Shown: piece by piece, positions 16,491 to 25,561 of the stretch
Position numbering within the stretch: the stretch's first letter is position 1
Layout: the number at the start of each line of letters is the position of its first letter
Assembly: GCA_964532595.1 (NCBI GenBank)
Contig: CAZHIQ010000011.1
Coordinates: 1 to 64,000 of the forward strand
Direction: 5' to 3'
DNA length: 64,000 nucleotides
DNA from: Chryseosolibacter sp964532595
GTDB taxonomy: Bacteria > Bacteroidota > Bacteroidia > Cytophagales > Cyclobacteriaceae
Notes under the pieces: generated by a model
What the model was told of the DNA's origin: nothing
Databases searched by the model: none
Seen by the model: only the letters and a program-made list of their open reading frames with translations
Made by a program: the position numbers and the translations under genes

Positions 16491-16815
16491 TTCAGTTAGT
16501 CAGATGATCCAGCAGGTTCCCCTGAACCATTACATCTGGCTCAGCGCGGCACTTTTCGTCATCGGCGTCCTTGGCGTACTGTATCGCCGGAATGCTATCG
16601 TAATCTTTATGTGCATTGAGTTAATGCTTAATGCCGTCAACCTCCTCATGGTTGCTTTTGCAGCCTTTCACGGCAATGCCGCAGGTCAGGTTTTCGTGTT
16701 CTTCGTCATGGCCGTCGCTGCAGCTGAAGTAGCCGTTGGACTGGCCATACTTATCGTGATCTACCACAACACCGGTAGCACGGACATTAACGTATTGAAT
16801 AAACTGAAATGGTGA
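16483..16815 (+). CDS. nuoK: NADH-quinone oxidoreductase subunit K
   Basis: Small three-helix proton-channel subunit, 110 residues, homologous to MrpC. The conserved membrane glutamates are seen in FMCIELMLNAVNLLMVAF and VAAAEVAVGLAILIVIY. The start overlaps nuoJ and the stop overlaps nuoL, so J, K and L are probably translated together. Confidence 0.96.
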   Translation: MNDSVSQMIQQVPLNHYIWLSAALFVIGVLGVLYRRNAIVIFMCIELMLNAVNLLMVAFAAFHGNAAGQVFVFFVMAVAAAEVAVGLAILIVIYHNTGSTDINVLNKLKW

Positions 16816-18707
16816 TGGACGTTATCGTTGGTCTTGTTCCCCTTGCTCCCCTCGCAGGGTTTCTTCTCATCGGACTCCTCAATAAGCAACTCAGGCCCTG
16901 GCTGGCAAGCCTGGTAGCTTGTGGATCAGTTCTGATATCATTCCTGTTGTCAATCGTGCTTTTCTTCGGCATGGGTGAACAACAATCCTTCACCTTTACC
17001 GCCTTTGAATGGATCGCCGCGGGCGACTTTGCAGTATCCTTCTCTTTCCTGGTGGATCCGTTGAGTATTCTTATGATGCTTATCATCACCGGTGTCGGTT
17101 TCCTGATCCACGTGTACTCGACCGGATATATGAAGGGAGACGAAGGCTACAACCGGTTTTTCGCCTACCTCAACCTGTTCATCTTCTTCATGCTCCTCCT
17201 TGTTATGGGAGCCAACTATCTGCTGATGTTCGTGGGCTGGGAAGGCGTAGGACTCTGCTCCTACCTGCTGATCGGCTTCTGGTTCAAAAACACGGAATAC
17301 AACAACGCCGCGAAAAAGGCCTTTATCATGAACCGAATCGGTGATGTCGGGCTAATCCTCGGCGTCATCATGATACTGATACATTTTGGTTCACTTTCCT
17401 ATCCGGAAGTATTCGCGCAAGCCGGAGACATAGATTCAGGCGTCATCACAGCGATCACATTACTGCTTTTCGTCGGAGCAATCGGGAAGAGCGCCCAGAT
17501 TCCCCTTTACACCTGGCTTCCCGATGCCATGGCGGGTCCCACGCCTGTATCAGCCCTGATTCACGCCGCCACAATGGTGACAGCAGGGATCTACATGATC
17601 GCGAGAAACAATCTGCTTTACACCCTGGCACCGTTGGCACTTGACATCGTAGCCGTAGTAGGCGTGGCAACAGCTTTGTTCGCGGCGACTATCGCCATCC
17701 TGCAGAACGACATAAAGAAGGTACTTGCTTACTCGACCGTAAGTCAGCTCGGACTCATGTTCCTGGCGCTTGGCGTCGGAGCCTACACAACCGGTATTTT
17801 CCACATGACGACCCACGCCTTCTTTAAGGCATTGCTTTTCCTTGGCGCGGGTAGTGTGATACACGCTATGAGCGGCGATCAGGATATTCGCAACATGGGA
17901 GGACTCAGAAAATACCTCCCGATAACGTTCGCTACATTCCTGATCGGAACGCTGGCAATTGGCGGATTACCTCCTTTTGCGGGCTTTTTCTCGAAAGACG
18001 AAATCCTGGCTTCTACCTTCGTAAACAGTCCGGTGCTCTGGATCGTCGCCCTGGTGGCCTCACTGCTGACAGCATTCTATATGTTCCGTCTGTTCTTCCT
18101 TACGTTCTCGGGCCAATCCCGCGCCAGCGAAGAGGTAAAGGGACATCTCCACGAGTCGCCTACCAGCATGACATTTCCCCTTATCGCACTGGCTATTCTT
18201 TCGGCGATTGGCGGATTCATTGGAATCCCGTCTGTTTTTGGAGGCGGGCATGCGCTCAACAATTTCCTCGCACCAGTCTTTGCCGCATCGCACGAGGTAG
18301 CCGGAGCGCACCACCTCGATCACAGCACCGAACTCATTTTGATGGGCGTTGTCGTCGGCCTGACATTGATCACTATCTACTTTGCTTATAACCTTTACGT
18401 TAAGAAAGGATCAGTTCCCGCTCCCGAGAGTGCCGAACGCACAGGGTTGGTGCGACTCATATACAACAAATATTACGTTGACGAGTTGTACGAGAAGGTG
18501 GTTACCCAACCGCTGAACTTCCTTTCGCGCGTAACGGATACCGTTGTTGAGCGGCTGATGATCGACCAGCTTGTTAACGGTACCGGGAAACTGGTAACAT
18601 GGGGCGGCAGGACCCTGCGATTAATCCAAACCGGCAACACTGGGTTTTATGTATTTGCCATGGTCATAAGCATTATTATCCTGTTTGTAGTAAAAACACT
18701 TATCTGA
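16809..18707 (+). CDS. nuoL: NADH-quinone oxidoreductase subunit L
   Basis: Largest antiporter-like proton-pumping subunit, 632 residues. Signatures: MFVGWEGVGLCSYLLIGFW carrying the key helix-5 Glu, LYTWLPDAMAGPTPVSALIHAATMVTAG in outline, AYSTVSQLGLM, HAFFKALLFLGAGSVIHA and the lateral helix region near the C-terminus. The first ATG (16809) overlaps nuoK; a second in-frame ATG at 16815 is equally possible. Confidence 0.97.
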   Translation: MVMDVIVGLVPLAPLAGFLLIGLLNKQLRPWLASLVACGSVLISFLLSIVLFFGMGEQQSFTFTAFEWIAAGDFAVSFSFLVDPLSILMMLIITGVGFLIHVYSTGYMKGDEGYNRFFAYLNLFIFFMLLLVMGANYLLMFVGWEGVGLCSYLLIGFWFKNTEYNNAAKKAFIMNRIGDVGLILGVIMILIHFGSLSYPEVFAQAGDIDSGVITAITLLLFVGAIGKSAQIPLYTWLPDAMAGPTPVSALIHAATMVTAGIYMIARNNLLYTLAPLALDIVAVVGVATALFAATIAILQNDIKKVLAYSTVSQLGLMFLALGVGAYTTGIFHMTTHAFFKALLFLGAGSVIHAMSGDQDIRNMGGLRKYLPITFATFLIGTLAIGGLPPFAGFFSKDEILASTFVNSPVLWIVALVASLLTAFYMFRLFFLTFSGQSRASEEVKGHLHESPTSMTFPLIALAILSAIGGFIGIPSVFGGGHALNNFLAPVFAASHEVAGAHHLDHSTELILMGVVVGLTLITIYFAYNLYVKKGSVPAPESAERTGLVRLIYNKYYVDELYEKVVTQPLNFLSRVTDTVVERLMIDQLVNGTGKLVTWGGRTLRLIQTGNTGFYVFAMVISIIILFVVKTLI

Positions 18708-18731
18708 CGATATACCTGAGGATTCAAGCCG

Positions 18732-20189
18732 ATGTTAACGCTATTCTTGATTTTCTGGCCAGTACTGGCAACGCTCGTGTTCTTCGCCCTCAAGCGCCAA
18801 GACGCAAAGAAGTGGGCACTTGCCGCGTCCCTGATCGAACTCGCCATAGCTTTGGTAATGGTTGCCGGATTTAATCCCGCGGGAGGTCTTCAGTTCGAAG
18901 TCAACTATCCCTGGATCCGTTCCCTGGGCATTAACTTCCACCTCGCCATTGACGGTATCAGCATGTTGCTCGTACTGTTAACCACAGTACTCACGCCGCT
19001 GATCATTTTGTCGTCATTCAAGCACGAGTACGACAACGCCAACGCGTTTTATTCGCTTGTTCTCCTCATGGAGATGGCTCTAATCGGAGTGTTTGTCGCG
19101 CTTGACGGGTTTCTCTTCTATATTTTCTGGGAGATGGCACTCATCCCGATCTACTTCATTTGTCTGCGTTGGGGCGGCGTAAATCGCGGGCCGGTAACAC
19201 TGAAGTTCTTTATCTATACACTGGCCGGTAGCCTCATCATGCTCGTCGGCCTGCTGTATGTCTATTTTCAGACACCGGGCGATCACAGCTTTAACATTCA
19301 GGCCCTTTACGCGGCAGGTCAGAGCTTGCCTGTTGCCGAGCAAGGGCTCGTGTTCTGGGCACTCTTTCTCGCCTTCGCAGTAAAAATGCCCATATTCCCC
19401 TTCCATACCTGGCAACCCGATACCTACTACACGTCACCGACTCCGGGAACGATGCTGCTTTCCGGGATCATGTTGAAAATGGGTATTTACGGGGCGATCA
19501 GATGGCTGCTTCCGGTTGTTCCTGCAGGGGTTGACGCGTGGGGATCAACAGCACTGATCCTGTCAGTGATCGGGATTGTCTATGCCTCGCTCCTCGCCAT
19601 CATGCAAAAGGAGTTGAAACGCCTTATCGCGTACTCATCTATTGCGCACGTGGGACTTATCGCGGCGGGCGTGTTCACACTGGAACAGACCGGCCTTCAA
19701 GGTGCTATGATTCAGATGTTCAGTCATGGAATCGTGATCGTGGGATTGTTCTTTATTGTCGACATTATTTTGTCGCGGACATCAACTCAGGAAATCGCGA
19801 GTCTGGGAGGCATCCGCAACAACGCACCGGTGTTCAACACGGTGTTCATCATAATCCTCCTGGGCAGCGTAGCTTTACCTCTGACCAGTGGATTCGTCGG
19901 TGAATTCCTCCTGATAAAATCAGTTTTCGAATACAACGGAGCTAGTGGGACTTTTGCCGCGCTGACCATGATCTTCAGTGCAGTTTATATGCTTCGAAGT
20001 TTTCAAAATACGATGCTCGGCGAGAGCAACGCTATCACGAGTATCTTCAGTGATCTCGACCAACATGAAAAATGGGTTTTGTACCCTATTGTAATCCTGG
20101 TGATTCTCATTGGCGTTTATCCAGCCCCCCTGCTTGAAATGACTGAGCCGGCCGTGGCTGATTTGCTGAACGCCATGGGAAGAAATTGA
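18732..20189 (+). CDS. nuoM: NADH-quinone oxidoreductase subunit M
   Basis: Antiporter-like proton-pumping subunit, 485 residues with about 14 helices. Key features are FYIFWEMALIPIYFI (helix-5 Glu), FPFHTWQPDTYYTSPTPGTMLLSG in outline, AYSSIAHVGLI and FSHGIVIVGLFF. Starts 24 bases after nuoL and precedes nuoN by 25 bases. Confidence 0.97.
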   Translation: MLTLFLIFWPVLATLVFFALKRQDAKKWALAASLIELAIALVMVAGFNPAGGLQFEVNYPWIRSLGINFHLAIDGISMLLVLLTTVLTPLIILSSFKHEYDNANAFYSLVLLMEMALIGVFVALDGFLFYIFWEMALIPIYFICLRWGGVNRGPVTLKFFIYTLAGSLIMLVGLLYVYFQTPGDHSFNIQALYAAGQSLPVAEQGLVFWALFLAFAVKMPIFPFHTWQPDTYYTSPTPGTMLLSGIMLKMGIYGAIRWLLPVVPAGVDAWGSTALILSVIGIVYASLLAIMQKELKRLIAYSSIAHVGLIAAGVFTLEQTGLQGAMIQMFSHGIVIVGLFFIVDIILSRTSTQEIASLGGIRNNAPVFNTVFIIILLGSVALPLTSGFVGEFLLIKSVFEYNGASGTFAALTMIFSAVYMLRSFQNTMLGESNAITSIFSDLDQHEKWVLYPIVILVILIGVYPAPLLEMTEPAVADLLNAMGRN

Positions 20190-20214
20190 TCGATAATTCG
20201 TAACAAGACATAAC

Positions 20215-21588
20215 GTGAATTCTGTATTCGTACTTTCAGGATTGGCCGTCATCTCCTTGCTGGCGGAAGTATTTAGTTTCAAGCGCTACCTGTTCCCTTT
20301 GGTCTTACTGGGGCTGCTTGCTTCCGCCGTCCTCCTTGTGTTCGATTGGAACGCGGGCGGATCGCATTTCAATAACATGCTGACGTTCGATAACTATGCC
20401 ATCGCTTTCAGCATAGTCTTGTCCGCAACAGCTGTATTGTGGTTTCTCCTTGCACGTAAGGATCTGGAAGCCAACGAAAATATTACCGATCACTTCGCCC
20501 TCATCCTATTCTCCGTCGTAGGGGGCGTATTTATGGTGTCGTACACGAACCTGGCAATGCTTTTCATGGGCATCGAGGTTCTCTCGATCTGCCTTTATGT
20601 CCTGGCGGGAAGTAACTTCAAAAGTATTTTCTCAAACGAAGCTGCTTTCAAGTATTTCCTGATGGGCTCGTTTGCCACCGGGTTTCTCCTGTTCGGGATA
20701 GCCCTCGTATTCGGCGCAACTTCGTCGTTCGATCTCACTGTAGTGGCGGCTCAGGTCGCTGACGGAAGTGCGAATACCGGATGGCTATACGCAGGTATCC
20801 TGATGCTCATCATTGGTCTGGGCTTCAAAATTTCGGCAGTTCCCTTCCACTTCTGGGCTCCCGATGTTTACGAAGGAGCTCCGACACCGGTAACCGCATT
20901 TATGTCGACGATTGTTAAAATCGCCGCCTTCGCCGCGTTCTATCGGTTGTTCTCTATGAGCTTTGGTGCTGTCGCTGCGCAATGGGTCGATGTAGTGCAG
21001 GTGCTTACCATCCTGACGCTGTTGGTCAGCAACATCACTGCGGTTTACCAACACAACGTGAAACGTATGCTGGCCTATTCGAGCGTGTCACACGCCGGGT
21101 ACCTGCTCATCTCACTCGTAGCGCTGAATGACATCTCGGCAAGTGCTATACTGTATTACGTCGCAGCTTACGCAGCAGCAACCATCACCGCCTTCACCGT
21201 ACTCCACGCCGTGGAGGGCCGCGAGCAAGACGCCGTGGTTGACACGTTCAACGGACTGGTGAAACGCAATCCGTTCCTTTCCTTTTGTATGGCGGTCGCA
21301 ATGTTATCCCTCGCGGGAATACCTCCGATGGCTGGCTTCTTCGGAAAATACTATCTCTTCACAACAGCCTTCGAAAGCGGATACATCGGCCTAGTTCTCG
21401 TAGCTGTTCTTACTTCACTCATTGGTATTTACTACTACTTCAGAATCATTATCGCCATGTATCTGAAGTCGACCGAGAAAGAAAGAATCGTGGCCATTCC
21501 GGCTTATGCCCGGATTGTCCTTGTTGTTACAGTGATTCTTACCCTGCTTTTCGGAATCTTCCCCGACTTGCTGGTAGGCCTGCTGTAA
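20215..21588 (+). CDS. nuoN: NADH-quinone oxidoreductase subunit N
   Basis: Third antiporter-like subunit and last gene of the operon, 457 residues. Conserved stretches are LFMGIEVLSICLYVLAG, AVPFHFWAPDVYEGAPTPVTAFMS in outline, AYSSVSHAGYLLI and AGIPPMAGFFGKYYLF. The start is GTG at 20215 (GTG-AAT-TCT). It converges on the WYL regulator with a 14-base gap and no obvious terminator between them. Confidence 0.96.
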   Translation: MNSVFVLSGLAVISLLAEVFSFKRYLFPLVLLGLLASAVLLVFDWNAGGSHFNNMLTFDNYAIAFSIVLSATAVLWFLLARKDLEANENITDHFALILFSVVGGVFMVSYTNLAMLFMGIEVLSICLYVLAGSNFKSIFSNEAAFKYFLMGSFATGFLLFGIALVFGATSSFDLTVVAAQVADGSANTGWLYAGILMLIIGLGFKISAVPFHFWAPDVYEGAPTPVTAFMSTIVKIAAFAAFYRLFSMSFGAVAAQWVDVVQVLTILTLLVSNITAVYQHNVKRMLAYSSVSHAGYLLISLVALNDISASAILYYVAAYAAATITAFTVLHAVEGREQDAVVDTFNGLVKRNPFLSFCMAVAMLSLAGIPPMAGFFGKYYLFTTAFESGYIGLVLVAVLTSLIGIYYYFRIIIAMYLKSTEKERIVAIPAYARIVLVVTVILTLLFGIFPDLLVGLL

Positions 21589-21602
21589 AGTAAAACGGGT
21601 CG

Positions 21603-22571
21603 TTACGACGTGAGCGCACCTGCATAGTGCGCCTGAAGTTCGGAAACAAGTTGCGTCATGACTTCCAGGGCTTCTGTTGGCTCTTCGATTTCAACGTTGG
21701 CACCATACATCATGAGCCACCGACAAAACCAATGAAGGTTGCTCACGAGGAAATTCATTCTGATGTGATCTCCGAGATCCTGTTCGGACACAAATCCGTA
21801 GTAGCTCCTGGCGTTACGCGCATACGCTGCGGCGGTTCGACGAAATGTAACGACAACCTTCTGAAGTTCCTTTGCATCCTCGGATTCCTGCTCGAAATAC
21901 TCCTTAAGCGAGTAGTATTTTCCTGAATCGTATTCTTCGTCCGTCACGGTCATCGTCCTGATCAGATCAACGCGAAAATCACGGTAGTCTTGTCGCAGTG
22001 TACACCAGCCGATGAGGTGCCAATGCCCTGAATAGAAAACCAATCCGATTGGATGAACCAGCCTCCTTGTGTGTTCATCTTTGCGCGAGCGATATGACAG
22101 ATCTACCGCCAGGTGAAACGAAAGAGCGCGCTGTAATTCAACCAGACACATGTTGGATACTGACGATTCACTCTGCTCGCAGAAACCGCGATACACTGCA
22201 ATCGACGACTGCAGATTTTCCAGGTGATCCTTCTCACGGGCATTGAGGACGGAGGTGATCTTGAGGAGCGCTGATTCGTAGGCTTTGCGGATTGATGCAT
22301 CCGTCATTTTCTCGATGAGCTTGCCACCGGTGAGCAACGCACTCGCCTCATCCTGGCTGAACATCACCGGAGGCAGATGGTAGCCGTCGACGATGAAATA
22401 GCCTTTACCGGCCTCCGATCCAATAGGCACTCCAGCCTCCATCAGGGCCTTAACGTCGCGGTAAACCGTTCGCAGACTGATACCAAACCTTTCGGCGATC
22501 TCCTCTGCCCTGACGACCCGTTTGCTTTGAAGCTGAATCAGCGTTGCGGTAAGACGGTCAATTCTGTTCAT
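21603..22571 (-). CDS. HTH/WYL-domain transcriptional regulator (YafY type)
   Basis: 322 residues. An N-terminal winged helix (MNRIDRLTATLIQLQ, AEEIAERFGISLRTVYRDVKAL) is followed by a WYL ligand-sensing domain with HPIGLVFYSGHWHLIGWCTLR and a WCX-like C-terminus. Such proteins bind DNA and respond to nucleotide or nucleic-acid ligands; the targets cannot be told from here. The ATG at 22571 begins the HTH directly; the upstream in-frame extension is basic and not family-like. The symporter gene ends 78 bases upstream. Confidence 0.88.
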   Translation of the reverse strand: MNRIDRLTATLIQLQSKRVVRAEEIAERFGISLRTVYRDVKALMEAGVPIGSEAGKGYFIVDGYHLPPVMFSQDEASALLTGGKLIEKMTDASIRKAYESALLKITSVLNAREKDHLENLQSSIAVYRGFCEQSESSVSNMCLVELQRALSFHLAVDLSYRSRKDEHTRRLVHPIGLVFYSGHWHLIGWCTLRQDYRDFRVDLIRTMTVTDEEYDSGKYYSLKEYFEQESEDAKELQKVVVTFRRTAAAYARNARSYYGFVSEQDLGDHIRMNFLVSNLHWFCRWLMMYGANVEIEEPTEALEVMTQLVSELQAHYAGALTS

Positions 22572-22649
22572 AGGCGGTCTTTTTTCAATGCCGGTCGAAA
22601 GTCTTCGTTTCCAAGACCCTTCGAATAGCAAAGGGAAATATCGCTATTT

Positions 22650-24323
22650 CTACCAGAAAACCGTATATAGGATCGTCAGAATAGCAATCACTACAATGGC
22701 ACCAACCGTAAAGGCACCGTGACTCTTGAACATCTCTGCCTGTACTTCCAACCCCTTCGGATTGTCTTTACTTTTCGGATCGGTTAGCGATACAACCACC
22801 ATTACAGCCACCACGATCAGAAACACAAAGCCCATCCGGTCGATAAAAGGAATCTCAAAGAGGGCAGTCTGTGGGTTAAGCGCTGCGAACCCGTACCGAA
22901 CGAGCCCCGAGAGATCCACCCATGAGGGCATCAGCTTGAATAACATGGAAAGTGGAAACGTAATGATGGCGGCAATCAGCGCTGCCCGGGCAGTAGTGCG
23001 TTTCCAGAAAAACCCGAGTACGAAAATAGCAAAAATACCCGGCGACAAGAACCCCGTGTATTCCTGGATATACTGGAAGCCTCCCTTCTTGTCGATGCCC
23101 ATAAACGGAGCAATCGCCATGGCCACCACCATGGATACCACAATAGCAATTCGGCCCACTATGACCATCTGTGTTTCACTCGCATCGATGCGGAAGAACT
23201 TTTTATAGATGTCCAGCGTGAAGATCGTTGAGATGCTGTTCGCCTTTCCTGCGAGCGAAGCCACAATGGCCGCTGTCAATGCAGCAAATGAAAGCCCCTT
23301 CAAACCCACGGGTAAGAGGTTAAGGAGGACCGGGTAGGCGCGATCCGGATTGATGACACCATCGTCCATCATTTCCTGCTGGAAGATACCTTCCTGGTAC
23401 AATACATACGCTGCAATTCCCGGGAGTACAACGATGATCGGCATGAGGAGTTTGAGGAACGCTGCGAACAATATTCCGTTACGGGCAGTCTTGAGATCCG
23501 CACCGAGGGCACGCTGGGTGATGTACTGGTTACAGCCCCAGTAATTGAGGTTGATGATCCACATCCCTCCCAGGAGAATGGATAAGCCCGGCAAATCGAG
23601 ATAATTCGCGTTTTCCTGATCGAACACCATGTGAAAGTGCGACTGCGCGTTGTCGAGCATCAATGCGAATCCTTTCAACGCCCCTGTCTCCCCATAGTGT
23701 TCGGCAACAAGATGTACAGCGAGATACGTGGTAGCCAAACCTCCCAGCGTAAGCACCAGCACCTGGATTACGTCGGTGTATCCAATCACCTTCATACCCC
23801 CGAGTGTTATAAAGATGGCGAACACTCCGAGCCCGATCATACACAGATAGAAGTCGAGTCCCGATACTGTACTGACGGCAAGCGCACCGAGGAAAAGGAT
23901 AGAAGTGAGATTAACAATGACGTAGAGTAAAAGCCAGAACACCGCCATGATGGTACTGACCGTCGAATTATATCGCTGCGTCAGAAACTGCGGCATTGTG
24001 TAAATCTTATTCTTCAGGTAAATCGGCATGAAGAAAATGGCGACCACGATAAGAGTAGCCGCTGCCATCCATTCATAAGTCGCGATAGCGAGTCCCATCT
24101 GGAATCCCGATCCTGACATACCGATAAACTGTTCGGCTGAAATATTCGAGGCGATAAGGGAAGCCCCGATAGCCCACCAGGTCAATGCTCCTTCGGCTAG
24201 AAAGAAATCCTTCGAATCGGTCTCCGCCTTTTTCTTCTTGTGGTATATCCAGTAGCCATAGCCGGCGACAATGACAAAATAGATCAGGAAGATAATGTAG
24301 TCTAATGCCTGAAGGTGTTGCAT
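22650..24323 (-). CDS. Na+/solute symporter, vSGLT-like
   Basis: Sodium:solute symporter family protein, 557 residues, about 14 helices. It closely follows the pattern of Vibrio vSGLT: SNISAEQFIGMSGSGFQ, GLSFAALTAAIVASLAG with KANSISTIFTLDIYKKF (the helix-8 Na+ site serines), and a single helix at the C-terminus. By this likeness it probably carries galactose or glucose with Na+ across the inner membrane. The ATG at 24323 begins MQHLQALDYIIF. No sugar-metabolism gene is adjacent, so the substrate is inference only. Confidence 0.88.
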   Translation of the reverse strand: MQHLQALDYIIFLIYFVIVAGYGYWIYHKKKKAETDSKDFFLAEGALTWWAIGASLIASNISAEQFIGMSGSGFQMGLAIATYEWMAAATLIVVAIFFMPIYLKNKIYTMPQFLTQRYNSTVSTIMAVFWLLLYVIVNLTSILFLGALAVSTVSGLDFYLCMIGLGVFAIFITLGGMKVIGYTDVIQVLVLTLGGLATTYLAVHLVAEHYGETGALKGFALMLDNAQSHFHMVFDQENANYLDLPGLSILLGGMWIINLNYWGCNQYITQRALGADLKTARNGILFAAFLKLLMPIIVVLPGIAAYVLYQEGIFQQEMMDDGVINPDRAYPVLLNLLPVGLKGLSFAALTAAIVASLAGKANSISTIFTLDIYKKFFRIDASETQMVIVGRIAIVVSMVVAMAIAPFMGIDKKGGFQYIQEYTGFLSPGIFAIFVLGFFWKRTTARAALIAAIITFPLSMLFKLMPSWVDLSGLVRYGFAALNPQTALFEIPFIDRMGFVFLIVVAVMVVVSLTDPKSKDNPKGLEVQAEMFKSHGAFTVGAIVVIAILTILYTVFW

Positions 24324-24467
24324 GTTCGGGTAATTGGGTAGTTAGGGTTTTACATTAGGATCAGGCCGCAATGCCTCGACATTGCAATGAGTCCAATCAA
24401 TAAAAATGAGTCTTTTTTTGAAACATGCAAAGCACCGGAAGAAAAATGGAATGAAAACCAACGACAA

Positions 24468-24494
24468 CAAAAAAAGCCCGACTCTCGTCGGGCT
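24468..24494 (-). terminator. Intrinsic terminator after mdh
   Basis: Minus strand AGCCCGAC-gaga-GTCGGGCT followed by TTTTTTTG. It begins 24 bases after the mdh stop. The rest of the 24324-24517 gap holds nothing further that I can identify. Confidence 0.88.
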
Positions 24495-24517
24495 TCTCCG
24501 TTTATGCTCACAAAGGA

Positions 24518-25447
24518 CTACCCGAGACGATCGAGTACATCCATTACTTCACGCACTGCTTTGCGACTGGCTTCGAGAAGAGCTTTCTCCTCCTGGTTAA
24601 GGTCTAGTTCGATGACCTTCTCGATACCGTTCTTACCCAGGATTACCGGAACACCAAGATAGCAATCGTTAATGCCATACTCGCCTTCGAGTTTGACACA
24701 CACAGGGAACACACGACGCTGATCACGTACAATCGCTTCCACCATCTGGGCCGCGGCTGAACCGGGAGCATACCAAGCCGATGTCCCCATCAGTTTTACG
24801 AGTTCGCCACCTCCTACTTTTGTACGCTCAAGAATAGCATTGAGTTTGTCGCTATCGATCAACTCGGTTACGGGGATACCTCCTACGGTAGTATATCGGG
24901 GCAGGGGTACCATTGTATCGCCATGACCTCCCATCAACACAGCCTGAATGTCTTTGGGTGATACATTCAGTGCTTCTGCCAGGAAAGCGCGGTAACGGGC
25001 AGTATCCAGAATACCGGCCATGCCCATGATGCGTGTGCGAGGCAGCTTGGACGTGATGTGTGCCTGATAGGTCATCACATCAAGCGGGTTGGAGACCACA
25101 ATGATAATCGCATCCGGCGAATGACGAACAACATTCTCGGTTACCGTTTTCACAATGCCGGCGTTAGTACCGATGAGATCGTCACGACTCATCCCCGGCT
25201 TCCGGGGAAGTCCGGAGGTAATGACTACTACGTCCGATCCGGCTGTTTTTTCATAGTCGTTCGTCGAACCTATGGTCCGGGAATCATAGAGATTGATTGG
25301 CGCCTTCTGCCAGATATCCAGCGACTTTCCTTCGGCCAGACCTTCTTTAATATCTACGAGTACGATTTCGTTGGCAATCTCGCGATACGCCAGAACATCG
25401 GCACACGTTGCGCCCACGTTCCCAGCGCCTACTACGGTAACTTTCAT
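24518..25447 (-). CDS. mdh: Malate dehydrogenase, LDH-like type
   Basis: NAD-dependent oxidation of malate to oxaloacetate in the TCA cycle; 309 residues. The Rossmann motif GAGNVGA (7-13) is followed by Asp32, the NAD-preferring residue. Substrate arginines lie in GLPRKPGMSRDDL (Arg82, Arg88) and DTARYR; the catalytic pair is Asp148 and His175 (GGHGDTMVP). An Arg where lactate dehydrogenase has Gln supports malate specificity. Monocistronic, with a terminator behind. No TAnnTTTG box is obvious in the 115 bases upstream. Confidence 0.95.
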   Translation of the reverse strand: MKVTVVGAGNVGATCADVLAYREIANEIVLVDIKEGLAEGKSLDIWQKAPINLYDSRTIGSTNDYEKTAGSDVVVITSGLPRKPGMSRDDLIGTNAGIVKTVTENVVRHSPDAIIIVVSNPLDVMTYQAHITSKLPRTRIMGMAGILDTARYRAFLAEALNVSPKDIQAVLMGGHGDTMVPLPRYTTVGGIPVTELIDSDKLNAILERTKVGGGELVKLMGTSAWYAPGSAAAQMVEAIVRDQRRVFPVCVKLEGEYGINDCYLGVPVILGKNGIEKVIELDLNQEEKALLEASRKAVREVMDVLDRLG

Positions 25448-25561
25448 ATGCTATAGTTTTTGGTTTAAGATGGATCGTCGGCTAACGGCCGTGGCAACTC
25501 GCCGGCAAAGAATTGACTTCCCGGCCGCCATCGGCGCGCCAATTTATTAACTCACCGTGGA